From contig OZ024902.1 in the NCBI GenBank assembly GCA_964017125.1, forward strand, positions 50,810,470-50,874,469: 64,000 bases of DNA, given 5' to 3'. Made by a program: the position numbers and the translations under genes. The first letter of the stretch is position 1. The number at the start of each line of letters is the position of its first letter. Below are positions 36,701-48,540 of this stretch, piece after piece. Below the pieces are notes generated by a model. It did no database searches. It worked only from the letters and a program-made list of their open reading frames with translations, and was not told the DNA's origin. This stretch comes from Flabesymbios commensalis. Its lineage: Eukaryota > Annelida > Polychaeta > Terebellida > Flabelligeridae.

Positions 36701-36748
36701 AAATAATCTTCACTCTTTGAGTTTATCTTCTTTTCATGACAGCATCGG

Positions 36749-37076
36749 TTACACATTAGCATAAATATTGTCGATTTTGTTCTCAAGAAGCTGCTCCCGC
36801 ACTACATCATGTAAAAATACATATTGTCTCTGAAATGAAAAACACACATTTATTTGTTAGACAACAACACACATTAAGCGGTATATACTGGATTATAATA
36901 TAGTATATTAAATATGAGTGAAGAGCTGAAATGTCAATACCATGTCGGGAATCATTTGCTGTCTTGGCAACCGGATATGCCTTACAGTGGTAAACACATC
37001 TACTTCCTGTTCCTGTGCGATCATATCCACCAACCAGCTAACTGCACACACTAGTCCACAGCGTGTGGCACCATCT
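36749..37076 (-). CDS. Receptor-type protein tyrosine phosphatase, last two coding exons
   Basis: Exon 37076-36941 (136 bp) follows acceptor TTTTGTAG and encodes DGATRCGLVCAVSWLV, then EVDVFTTVRHIRLPRQQMIP. Exon 36829-36749 (81 bp) follows acceptor CATTTCAG and encodes RQYVFLHDVVREQLLENKI and a short tail ending in a stop. Together they match the end of a PTP domain: the CX5R phosphate loop (its Cys would be in the preceding exon), VDVF..V..+R..R..M, then .QY.FL.DV. The loop reads DGATRCG instead of AGVGRTG, which suggests a membrane-distal D2, often catalytically weak. Phases fit: first exon starts phase 2 and ends phase 0, the second is phase 0. No upstream exons were found. The pieces could be the 3' end of a gene with long introns or a stranded duplicate fragment. 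Confidence 0.8.
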
Positions 37077-37099
37077 CTACAAAACAAGTATAAAATGTG

Positions 37100-39000
37100 T
37101 GCAGCGGGAAATGTCGGTATTTAAAACATTTGTATTGCATAAAACGATTATTTGTAACAGTGGAGCAATTTCTAGTGAGAGTTCGCCAAATCCCGCATCT
37201 ATTGATCACCATTGAACTGATAGCTAAGCAGACCAAACCCACAAGTTTGCATAATCTACATACTAAGCATTTAGTGTTTGACTACGTATTACAATTTTCC
37301 AGAAGATTTATTTAGTTTGATTATACGTTTTCTGGAGTGACGGTATACTAAACTGTGTAATTTAATATTAGATTTGTAGTGTTCTACTAAACACTATAGT
37401 TTAGTAGATAAGGTACCCTATTGTGCATTTTATGATTAAAGCATGACATTTCCACCACTTGTAGAAAATATCCTAAGGGTCATCTTAAGATGTGGAGGTA
37501 AACTGGATTTGACCTCTGATGACCTCTAGATGTCATTGACCTCTAAAGGTCAAAGTAGTGACAATTGTATATTACAATGTCTATGATTTGTTTCAGTGTC
37601 CCAAAAGTATGTCAAATACTCGAAGAGACTGCTTTGAATCATGAACATAACACCAAGGTCATATCAAGGTCACACCAAGGTCATTCAAAGGTCAAACTGG
37701 CAGACAATAGTTAAAATGTCCACTTTTTATCCATTTCCACGCTGTTGTTGTGCAGTTATTTATCACAAAGGACTAGGTTTTGACATACTCTTAGTCCTAT
37801 GTATTTTCCACACACATTTTAGGATATTAATGGCAGTATCAACCTTGGGAAGAAGGCTAGGTATTCCAGGTATTCCACTTAATACGATCCTTTTTCAGTA
37901 TTTAGTTGAACGGGCCAAATTACAATTATTCAGCATTGTTAGACATTAGCTTCAGCTCCCATAGCAAAATATTGATAAATAATTGGGTTAAGAAGTTTGA
38001 CATCGGGTGGGGTTTTGTTTCACTGGCGTACCATCCGAAAGCAATTTGAAGGTCATGTCAAGGTCATTTCAAGGTCAAACTGGCAAAAAATGTTCTTTCT
38101 TCAGTGCTGTTCCAATATATTTTTCAAACGTGTCATCATTTAAAGGAGCCTGAGCTGGTGGCATGAATACAATTTTTCTAGAATCACATCTATCTACATC
38201 AACCTAACTTTATGCAGGTGAGCCATATCTGATAATTTAAAGACAGCCCAGTTTTATTATCGTGACTTCCATTAATGTAATTAGTCTTAGGCCAGGTAAG
38301 TAGCTGGAAGTTGTTAGAAGATCACTGCGGTACTTAATTTGTGTGGGTGCACGAACTAAAAATCTAGTTGTCATTTTTTTTTGAATTTTTGAATCACATT
38401 CTCAACAACATGGGGATGTGCAAGTGAGTTTTTAAACATGCTACCAAAATGCAAAATATCTGCCAGAGTTCAACTTCATAATTTGTTGTGGGCGCAAAAA
38501 CTCAAAACCTTAATCATAAATTATCCAAATCTTACAATCACATTCCCCACGAATGTGACGATATGGAGATGTACAGACAATTTGACTAAAATTTCGCTGA
38601 AATTTAAAAAGGCCGCCACAAATCAAATTGAAAATGTATTGTGCCGCAAAAACTCAAACTTTGTAAGAAATTAGTCAGATTTTACAATCAAATTCTCGAC
38701 GATATGGAGATGTGCAGGTGATTTTTTAAACATACCGGATACTAGAATTAATTTCTGGGCTACATCAATTTTTCAGAAAGCTCGGCAAAATATCGATGTC
38801 ACGACTGCCAAATAATTTTCTCATTAAATTAAGACCCTGTCACCACGATATATATGAAACTGATAAAAACTGATATCGTTCGGTATTCAATTCATTCTGA
38901 ATAGACTCCATTAGGACATGACGCTTTTCCATGACTTGTCGACAACAGTTGCATTATAACTAGACTAAACCTTTCACAGCCATCAAATAGGATATGTAAT
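37100..39000. other. No clear gene; AAGGTCA-rich intergenic or intronic DNA
   Basis: AAGGTCATTTCAAGGTCAAA-like words recur (37640-37700, 38050-38090). A ~150-bp duplicated segment (CAAAAACTCAAA..TTA..AAATT) lies at about 38430-38720. Upstream phosphatase exons were looked for on the minus strand and not found. Confidence 0.4.
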
Positions 39001-39002
39001 AT

Positions 39003-39640
39003 CAACTACTTTGTAAACTTACTATTCCGTTTTAACGGTATAGTATTTCGTTTTAACAGTTTACTATTCCGTTTTAACAGTCTAGTATTTCGTTATAGCA
39101 GTCTACTATTCCGCTATGACGGTCTAGTATTTCGTTATAACGGTATAATATTTCGTTATAACGGTTTACTAATCCGTTATAACGAGCTACTGTTCCGTTA
39201 TAACGGTCCATTATTCGTTATGACGGTCTACTATTTCGTTATAACTACCTACTATTCCGTTATAACGGTATAGTATTTCGTGATAACGGTCTACTCATCC
39301 GCTAAAACGGTCTATTAATCCGTTATAACGGTCTCCTATCCCGTTATAACGGTCTAGCATTCCGTTATAACGGTGTAGTATTTGGCTACAACGGTCTACC
39401 GATCCGTTATTACGGTCTACTATTCCGCTATAACGGTTCATTGTTGCGCTATAGTGGTATATTATTCAGTTATAACTGGCTAGTATTTCGTTAACGGTCT
39501 AGTATTTCGTTATAACGGCGTACAAATCTTTTATAACGATCCACTATTCCGCTACAACGGTCTACTAATCCGCTATAACGGTCTACTATCCTTTTATAAG
39601 GGTCTAGTATTTCGTTATAATGGTCTATGAATTTGTTATA
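39003..39640 (-). repeat. 21-bp palindromic satellite, left (inverse) block
   Basis: About 30 units of TCTACTATTCCGTTATAACGG and variants. Each unit holds the 12-bp palindrome CCGTTATAACGG. This block is the reverse complement of the block starting at 39641. Confidence 0.95.
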
Positions 39641-41060
39641 AACCGTTATAACGAAATAGTAAATCGTTTTAACGAAATAATAGACCGTTTTAACGGATTA
39701 GTAGACCGTTATAACGAATTAGCAGACCGCTATAGCGTATTAGTAGGCCGTTATAGCGGATTAGTAGATCGTCATAACGGATTAGTAGGCCGTTATAACG
39801 TGATAGTAGACCGTTATAACGAAATACTAGACCGTTTTAACGGATTAGTAGACCGTTATAACGGATTAGCAGACCGCTATAGCGGATTAGTAGGCCGTTA
39901 TAGCGGATTAGTAGATCGTCATAACGGATTAGTAGGACGTTATAACGGGATAGTAGACCGTTATAACGAAATACTAAACCGATATAACGAGATACTAGAC
40001 CGTTATAACAGAATAGTACACCGTTATAACGGAAGACTTTACCGGCATAGCGAAATACTAGACTGATGTAGCGAGATAGTAGACCGTTATAACGAAATAC
40101 TAGACCATTATAACGGAATAGTACAACGTAATAGCGAAAGACAATACCGTTATAATGGAATAGTAGACTGCTATAACAAAATACTAGACAGTAATAACGG
40201 AATAGTAGACCGTTATAACGGATTAGCAAGCCGTTATAACGGATTTGTAAGCCGTAATAGCGTGATACCAGACCGTCATAACGAAATACTAGACCGCTAT
40301 AACGGGATAGTAGACAGTTATAACGGATTAGTAGACCGTTATAACGTGATACTAGACCGTCGTAACGAAATACTAGACCGTTATAACGGAATAGTAGACC
40401 GTTATAACGGATTAGTAAGCCGTTATAAAGGATTAGTAAGCCGTTATAACGGATTTGTAGGCCATAATGGCGTGATACCAGACCGTCATAATGAAATACT
40501 AGACCGTTATAACGGGATAGTAGACGGTTATAACGGATTAGTAGACCGTTATAACGAAATAATGAACCGTTATAACGAGATACCAGACCGTTATAACGGT
40601 ATAGTAGACCGTTATGACGGGAGACTTGGCCGTTATAACGGAATAGAAGACTTTTATAACGGATTAGTGGACCGTTATAACGGATTAGTAGATCGGTATA
40701 ACGTGATACTAGACCGTCATAGCGAAATACTAGACCGTTATAACGGGATAGTAGACCGCTTTAACGAAATACTAGACCGTTGTAACGGAATAGTAGACCG
40801 CTAAAACGAAAGACTAGACCGTTATAACGGAAAAGTAGACTATTATAACGGATTGGTAGACCGTTATAGCGTGATACTAGACCGTCATAACGAAATAATA
40901 GACCATTATAGCGGGATAGTAGACCGTTATAACTGAATAGTAGACCGTCATAACGAAATACTATACCCCTATAGCAAAATACTAGACTGCTATAACGAAT
41001 ATTACACCGTTATGAAGGATTAGTAGACCGTTTAAAGGATTAGCAGACGTTATAAGGGAT
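39641..41060 (+). repeat. 21-bp palindromic satellite, right block
   Basis: About 67 units of ACCGTTATAACGGATTAGTAG and variants in the opposite orientation to the left block. Because 21 is a multiple of three, the array translates into long DRYNGLV-type repeats. These are not genes. Confidence 0.95.
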
Positions 41061-41244
41061 TGAAAAAAATCTTATTGTCATAAAAACACTTTGTTTTGGC
41101 TGATATAGTTTTTTCTCTTTGAATTATCCACGCCTGTATTGATATCTGGGCGGATGTAGAGCTCACATCCTTCAGAATTGAAAACAATCAAAATGGCTGC
41201 CAAGAAATCGCCGAATTTATTCTGCTTTTGCTAATTCTAAAATC

Positions 41245-41444
41245 NNNNNNNNNNNNNNNNNNNNNNNNNNNNNNNNNNNNNNNNNNNNNNNNNNNNNNNN
41301 NNNNNNNNNNNNNNNNNNNNNNNNNNNNNNNNNNNNNNNNNNNNNNNNNNNNNNNNNNNNNNNNNNNNNNNNNNNNNNNNNNNNNNNNNNNNNNNNNNNN
41401 NNNNNNNNNNNNNNNNNNNNNNNNNNNNNNNNNNNNNNNNNNNN
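41245..41444. other. Assembly gap, 200 N
   Basis: Exactly 200 unknown bases between the satellite flank and the right inverted arm. The round number suggests a scaffold gap of unknown true size. Confidence 0.99.
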
Positions 41445-42627
41445 GGTTTTTGCAGTACGTTACATTTTAAACATGCACGACCGGTTGCAAGAAAGAGTGA
41501 TCTATTATGACAACCTAATCATACTAGCGGTTGCAGGAAATAAGGTATTCTAGTCAAGCAGATATGTGACATATGATAATTGTGAGTTTAATGATAAAAG
41601 CATACAATTTGGTGACTTTACCTATGTTTTCTGGGTTATAGAAGGGAAGGGTAATTTATTAAGTAATACAATGGAAGCAATATTAAACTTTATATTTCAT
41701 ATATAATATGTATTTCCACCGTTTCAACATTTCAATACACACGTTCATCGTGGTGATCTCTGACGCGATCCACAACTTCTAGTGAGTGAAAAATTTTCAG
41801 ATTTGACAAAATGGAGGTCAACTTTTTTTAAATCTTGCTGGTTGATGTCACATTTTGTCTTTAACATACATATGTACATGCTCTTGGGTAACGTGTGTGG
41901 GCGCATCTTATGTTGGTAATAGTGCATGCACGAATGCTGGAAGCCACGCCCGGTGATGACTAGCTTATACATATGTACATTATCAAATATGTGTGTCTCA
42001 AATGGTCTCAAATACTTGTATCAAAACAAATGGGATATCATACACCAATATTTCAGTGATCTTTAATTGACATGAATGGCATTAATATCCATTGATATTT
42101 GATGCATTGATACCCAATACAATCTATAATTCGGACAGACACATATATTGAGATCTTATTTTATATTGGATACTTAAATCTGGTTACAGCTCTATGTTCA
42201 GAAGGTCCTATATTCAGTAGGTCCTATGTTTAGAAGGTTCTATGTTCAGAAGGTCCTTTGTTCAGAAGGTTCTATGTTCAGAAGGTTCTATATTCAGAAG
42301 GTTCTATGTTCAGAAGGTCCTATGTTCAGAAATATTTGTTCAGAAGGTCCTATGTTTAGAAAGCACGGGTGACTATTTGTCAGTTCCAATTGGGCACACG
42401 ACGTTGGATCAACGTCAATGACGTTCATTTATGGGCGCAAAAACGTTGTATACCCAGTGGGTTTCCAAGCTTAAAATTAGTGACGTTGGATCAAATTTGA
42501 TGGAATCATTAAGTTGTAGATATGACAGTTATAATTATATTCCATAGGAGGTACGTTGTTTGAAATACCATATAAAAACGAGTGATATAGATGTAGAAAT
42601 ATCAATTATTTTATCTTATGTGGTCTA
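41445..42627 (-). repeat. Right arm of the large inverted duplication
   Basis: Inverse of 30971-34298 with few substitutions. It lacks the 2-kb fold-back transposon (empty site near 42523) and the 119-bp segment. It contains the minisatellite 42190-42361. An 88-codon minus frame matches a 91-codon plus frame in the other arm but resembles no known protein. Confidence 0.9.
42190..42361 (+). repeat. Minisatellite AGAAGGTCCTATGTTC in right arm
   Basis: About ten units, mirror copy of 33262-33435 and same family as 23671-23935. Confidence 0.9.
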
Positions 42628-42639
42628 TTAGTAGAGGAA

Positions 42640-43590
42640 GAAATCTGAAAAATGACGTTATTTAAGGAGTTAGTTGACACTTAAATTCCTAGAGACAAAT
42701 AATATATCGCTGGAAAGGTATGAACGTTTAGTTTCACGGTTTTTCATAAAACGTGCATTTGTGACGTCATGTCGGGATGGTTTTGACGTCACTTTTTCAC
42801 CAATTTCTACTGGATATTTATAAAGGTGGATCATTTATGAGCTGTAATATACACATGAAGATGCCGTTCAATATCCAGCATTTGTATAAATTATAGAGAA
42901 GAGGCCTAGCTAGTCACACAAAAATGACATACATGCTTTGTACACATGACATCACTTGATTTTATGCAACAATCGTTTTATATGGTCTATTATTTTTTTA
43001 ATAGAATAGGTTAAACATTATTATATTTTTTTCAATTTGTATTATTAAAGCATTTCTCTTTTTCCCCAGAGATAAATAATATATCATTGGAAATGTATAG
43101 TTCTGTAGTTTCACGTCATATATTTCATTTTTACGACACGTGGTCGAGTTGTGCAAAAAACGTACATTTGTGACGTCACGTTTCTATGTGCTACGTCATT
43201 TTGGCATTTTTTTTTTCAAAGATTGTCAGCATGTGCACTATGAGAATATACAGGATGCGAGGTCATTTCTTATTTGGCTCCGTAAAACGTGGGAAAACCT
43301 AGTTTCATGTACGATATGCACGTGATCCTATCCCAATAAATATAACGTACATCTGTATAACAACAGCATGGCCGCAACGTCACTTTTTCGTGAATTGAAT
43401 CAGAGAGGCATGATAACCCATAATATTGCAAATCTTGTATGTGGACATTTGATTTTTTTATAATCAAATAAGATATACCGCTGGAAAAGTCACAAACAAT
43501 ATATTTTCACACAGTATGCAACCCGCCTTGTCGAGTTTGAAATAAAACGTGCTTCAATTAAAAAGATGTATAGAATAGATGTTTCATAAC
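42640..43590. repeat. Degenerate ~420-bp tandem units
   Basis: Three diverged copies (about 42690, 43070, 43465) share AATAATATATC(G/A)(C/T)TGGAAA, TTTCACG and ACGT(G/A)CATTTGTGACGTCA. No coding sequence. Confidence 0.5.
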
Positions 43591-43591
43591 T

Positions 43592-43693
43592 GCCCAGTGA
43601 ACACAAAACATTTGTATAACATTTGCACAACTTTGCCATTTGTGCAACATTGTAGGCCTACAAATGTTATACAAAATGTTCTGTTTGTTGGGT
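43592..43693. mobile_element. Palindromic MITE of the CCCAGCAAACAC family
   Basis: It starts CCCAGTGAACACAAAACATT and ends AATGTTCTGTTTGTTGGG, with inner ATTTGTATAAC/GTTATACAAA inverted words. Confidence 0.65.
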
Positions 43694-44152
43694 GGGGCAT
43701 ATAGGCCTATGTAACACGCACACACAATAGCCTACCGGTATGAGTTGAATAAGACTAGTAGCTGAATACTGTTTCTTTTCAACAATTTATATCTCATGCT
43801 CAACATCACTAAAATAAAGATTTCCCTCAGTCTAGTTTCAGTTTGTAATAAATTGTCACAAAAATTGGGGTTAACTGGTAGGCCACATAACAAGTACCGG
43901 TAGGCCTAACACAATATAACTGCACATAGCAAGACTGTGATCATGCGACTACAGAAACCATGCAACACGGCCATTAGTGTTATTCATCATGGATGCACTC
44001 TCTTCACAGTATAGAGTCTACATGGTATACTCGAGGTAACATAATTATATTATACTCATGTTTCCAAGCAATATTATACCAAAAGGTGTGTTCAGCTCTG
44101 GAAACCTAAAATCACATGCTAAAATAAATTATCGTTTCTCCCTTTCTCTATT

Positions 44153-44340
44153 TAACCCTTGAAGCGCTGGAATATTTATATGCAAAATAAGAGATCACGG
44201 GGGTTTTCACTTTGAAACCATTTTAAATGTCTTAGTTTAGAGGTCTTTCCGCTTCATTTCAATACCTACGTTAAAGGGTCTACGGCCATTATACTTTTTA
44301 TTTTTTTACAGTGCCGGGGTAGACTTCAGACGTCAGAATT
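44153..44340. mobile_element. piggyBac-like MITE, truncated (copy 3 of the TGACGT family)
   Basis: It begins TTTAACCCTTGAAGCGCTGG and runs inverse to copies 1 and 2 (TCTTTCCGCTTCATTTC, AGACTTCAGACGTCAGAAT). It stops within the palindrome. Confidence 0.6.
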
Positions 44341-44344
44341 TGAG

Positions 44345-46200
44345 GCATGGCACAACACTTATAGTATCAAGACGAACCGTGTCTGTAGAGCATGAAATGT
44401 TGATTCATCATCAGACACTCACTGGCAACTAAAGCCGAGTCCACACAGTAGGCCTTATATTTTGGATTTTGTGCGGTACCGATTCAACATATTTATTAGG
44501 ATTTCCAAATAGCAGTAGTAGGCCTATGTAGCAATTTATATGTTTCCGTGGTGTCGTCAATATGCCATTTCGCTACCAAAATCAACGCCAGCGACTATTC
44601 TGTCTTAGTGAAAGCCTACTGTTCTACTATATATACTGTATATAAAGTATATTCTTTGTATAATAATTTGTACATTTTGATGTAGAAATAATTAATTATT
44701 CCGAGACAACAGATTATTCCTGGATGTAAGCCCATAAATAATATTTGATCCGTCGCGTGATTTCAACGTACTCGGAGAATTAAAGCTTGCAGATAACATT
44801 TACACAAGCTAAGCCTACATGTACATGTAATGAACACGATGGATATATCAGAATATTTGCACCGCTCATATGCTTAATTATCAGTTTATTTATATATTGT
44901 TGATAATGCTAGGCAAATATATGGACTATATATGTTCTAAAACCAATCCTGGCAGTGGGCGTTCCTCATGTATGCGTATGTAACATCTTACCCTCATAAT
45001 TATACCATATTTTATTCAGCCGATGATTTCTTTTGAAAGTTAATTTGACACTCAAAAAAACTATACTACACTATAGAAATGTACGATCAGTTCTTTATGT
45101 CCCACAACAGGTGAGTATAGAGCCACTTTGGGGGATTGAGTTGGGTTACTCCAAGCTGATTTTTTTTCGAAAATATAGGCCTATGATATCTCTCGACAAC
45201 CCCCAAAACGAGAATACCAGAAATCAGTTTGGTGGAACATCGTCAAGATGGCCGCAATTTTACACATTTAGCTCACTTTGTCACACGCAGTTTTAATGCC
45301 AAATATATAATCGTCTTAGGAACGTTTGTTTTAAGCATAATTCAGATATGAGGATTTAACCGGCCATGTTCTCAATGCATTAAAAAATAAGTTTATTTGA
45401 CTTGAAATGACATTGAAATGACCTTGGTGTCATCTTACATCTATAGATGCCACATTAAAGCTCTGAGGGTTATACAGCTATGTGCCAAGTTTTAGGAAGC
45501 CGCTTCTAATGGTTGCTTATGAGGGTCTACTTGAAATATTACATTACGATTTTTGTTAAATAAGCTCATGTTCCAGGGGTATGTCTTTGTGGGGAATTTG
45601 AACAAAGAAGAGTTTTAACTATTTTCCTTGAAATATTTTACGGGAGATTTACCCCCATACAATGGGGTGTCTTATGGTGTTTTTTTTAGAAAAAAACGAC
45701 TGCGATGTTCCGAGTCATCCCCAAAACGGGGTAGGAACATTAACATTATGTCTACCACAGTCCCTTATGGGCATAACCCAAGCATGGGGTGAACAGAAAC
45801 AAACAAGTATATTTGAAACAAACAACTGAACATTTCCCACAAAAATATGAAATCTTCATAATAAAATAGAATAGGATGAATAGGAACGGTGGGGTGACTA
45901 GAAACGAACAGCAGAAAGAATGGAAGCTGCTAACAAGGCTTTGAAACGTAACTGCGCCGATTTGTTATGCATTGTTTCAACGGACCGGTTTGTAGTGGCG
46001 CAGTATCTTGGTGGGCGCCACAGAAATGCATTCATATTCACCCCGTTTTTCATCGAAAAATATCACCTGAAACACAGACAAGTTGCCTTTTTGAGGGATT
46101 AATGTCAGAGAGCCACACATTTTCACAATAAATACCCGGCAAGATACTAGTTTTCAAATCTTTCTTTTGTAGTTACTTTGTGTAAGCCTATAGTATCCCG
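44345..46200. other. No recognisable gene
   Basis: Contains AAGGTCA-like words near 45400 and open frames of 60-87 codons without family resemblance or splice support. Confidence 0.4.
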
Positions 46201-46210
46201 AGGGTTCAGG

Positions 46211-46395
46211 TCCTATAGTCCGACGGCCCATTAGTCCGACAACCCATTAGTCCAACGGCCCATTGGTCCGATGGCCCATTCGTCCGACGGACGACCCATT
46301 GGTCCGACGGCCCTTTGGTCCGACGACCCATTGGTCCGACGGCCTATAAGTCCGACGGCCCATTGGTCCGACGACCCATTGGTCCAACGGATCAT
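46211..46395 (+). repeat. Minisatellite, GGTCCGACGGCCCATT
   Basis: About eleven 16-bp units. The inverse array is at 57993-58137. Translations rich in Gly-Arg-Trp-Thr come from the repeat. Confidence 0.9.
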
Positions 46396-46399
46396 TTTT

Positions 46400-47640
46400 A
46401 AATACCAACCTTGCACACGTATATTATCTCTTGCAAGACACCTAGATTAAATAAATGAACTTAATTGAGTTTTGAGATAATTTGAACTGTTTACAGGGCC
46501 TACACATGTAGTTTTTAAAGGTTCCTACATTGAAGTATATTCTGGTATAGAGTTTCCAAAACATGACTTTCAGTTTAATTATGATACAAATTGCCGCATA
46601 TATGTGGTCATACTGCATCATTCGGGACTCTCATATAATATGTATTAATGATTGTATCGCCGAATGATATTCAAACTGTCGCCATTTTAATTTGTATAAA
46701 CACGCCATATGCTAATTTTAGTCACGTGAACGTGGCGTACGAAAGCCGAGCGAGCAGGACACAACAGTTCAGTTGTGAACATATGGTTGGGGGGTGGATC
46801 GATCATGTCGCTGACATGAATATGTTGAAGTGTTACGTTCCCCCCTCCTTCCATCAACTCTTCCGTCGGGACGACAAGATTAAACAACTCTTATGTTCGC
46901 AACAATAATAACACACAAATAAATACAAATACACATGGTTTGGTGGATATGGTCGGCTGGCGACATTTTAATTATTGAACTTGAAGATAAAATTGCAAGA
47001 CCACAAACTTTCTAACATTATGCAATAATGTTCTTGCATCTTAACTTATGGAATGTTACCGCATGTGGGGCAACATTGCACAATAAACAAACTATGGATA
47101 AAATTATGCAATGTCACCGCACGTGGGGTGACATTGCATAATCTATATCCCAGCTGGTTGCTATGACAACCGAATAATTTTCTTTAGCTCATTTGTTAAT
47201 CTGGGGACCTGCGCCATGTCGGTGTCACTTTTTGTGGCACCGCCCCCCCCCCCCCCCCCAAATAACACCAGGGTACGTCCATATCCACCATCACCATTTT
47301 AAAAATCATAATAATTAAATGAGATAAATATGATACAATAATCATTCTAACATATTGTCACATAAGGATAACCATAAAAGTAGCGCGTTATTGTTTGTAT
47401 GACATAATGAACATTTCTATTTTAGAATCAAATAGGATTCTGCACCTCAAGATTTCTGAACAATATACAGTTTGTACTATATTGGCATCATTACAATGCC
47501 AATGTCAATGCCAATCATCACATTCACATGTCTTTTCCAGTTTGTTCTGTGCCTGCTAGTCTGCAATCAGTTTATTGTCTCATATATTACTGAGTGCATT
47601 ATTTGACAGTCAACACAAACCTGCATCAACCTGATGCCAA
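46400..47640. other. No recognisable gene; possible 3' part of the YR element at its right side
   Basis: It includes duplicated ATTATGCAAT(A/G)T...GTGGGG(C/T)(A/G)ACATTGCA words near 47020-47140 and a poly-C run near 47243. The end of the minus-strand YR retroelement may extend into 47150-47640, but no terminal repeat was identified. Confidence 0.35.
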
Positions 47641-47648
47641 GATCTAAA

Positions 47649-48540
47649 CTATGAAGTACAAATGTCAGACCTCCACCTTCCCATACATTGGATTTGATCT
47701 TCAGTGAACCCCACTGCAGTAGCAGCTGCTCCTATTCTGAGGCTATATCCCTTAATTCTGCTATCGGCAAAACCTGCTTTTTTAATCACTTGTCTTAAGG
47801 TTTGGGAAAATTGTGCTCTTGTGATTGCTAATTTATTTTGTTTAGTAAACAACGGCCCCCCCCCGTATGTTCCCCGAATTCTGAGATAATTCTTTATTGC
47901 TAAGACAGGGCAGGCTCCAGATGGCTGTGCTGAAATTGTCAAAGTGAAAGGAACGCCAGGTATTTGTGATTTTCCATTTCTAATACATAACTTCATGGCT
48001 TTATAATTCCCCTTACTGTCACCTAGCATGGTGATGTCCCCGATTTGCACTAATTTTGAAGCATCAGCCGAGACCGAAGATATTGTGATCTCCCCAATCC
48101 TTAAGAAAGCATAAAAAGCAAGCAGAAACATAGCCCTGCACATTATGTTATCATATGATTTAATAATGACCTGTGACAAGTGTCCTAACATGGTACTTAA
48201 AATTTGCTTGGTTATTGGCAGTCTACAATCCTTAGTTGTTTTAGTTTTTAGGGCTGCAGTCAGCAATTTTTTAACTAGAAGTGAATTACCAGGGTCTGTT
48301 AAATTGACTAGTTTGTGACAAGTTGTTATACCTGCTGTATAAGTAACAATAGACGAGGGGGCCAAACCGCTTTCAAACATATGTGTAACTGGTAATATTG
48401 GAACATTAGGAAAAATAACTTTATCAACAGAGATAAACCCCTTTTATACGTATTTCTTGTGTTGGGTGCCAGTGACTGCTGCAACAGACGCAGCATGGGT
48501 GCAACTAATGAGGTAGCCACTCCTGTGGAATTTTTGTTGG
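47649..48540 (-). mobile_element. Tyrosine recombinase part of the YR fossil
   Basis: Phage-integrase-like fold: an N-terminal SAM-like helix region (LAPNTRNTYKRG), then the catalytic domain with FYAFLRIGEI (Arg motif), YSLRIGAA..A (H/R-type motif) and CMGRWRS near the end. The part is damaged. Confidence 0.8.

Noticed and set aside
37051-37242. Minus-strand frame just upstream of the phosphatase exons as a further PTP exon
   Set aside because: A faint resemblance to the strand before the catalytic loop, but no usable donor site and no WPD-type motif.
39620-40804. Long open frames rich in DRYNGLV-type repeats (both strands)
   Set aside because: They follow from a 21-bp satellite whose period is a multiple of three and are seen in both strands. 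No start context or non-repetitive domain.
39003-41060. CRISPR-like array
   Set aside because: Units are contiguous without unique spacers, are palindromic and lie in a eukaryotic genome.
41228-41470. 80-codon frame through the N gap
   Set aside because: Consists mostly of unknown bases.
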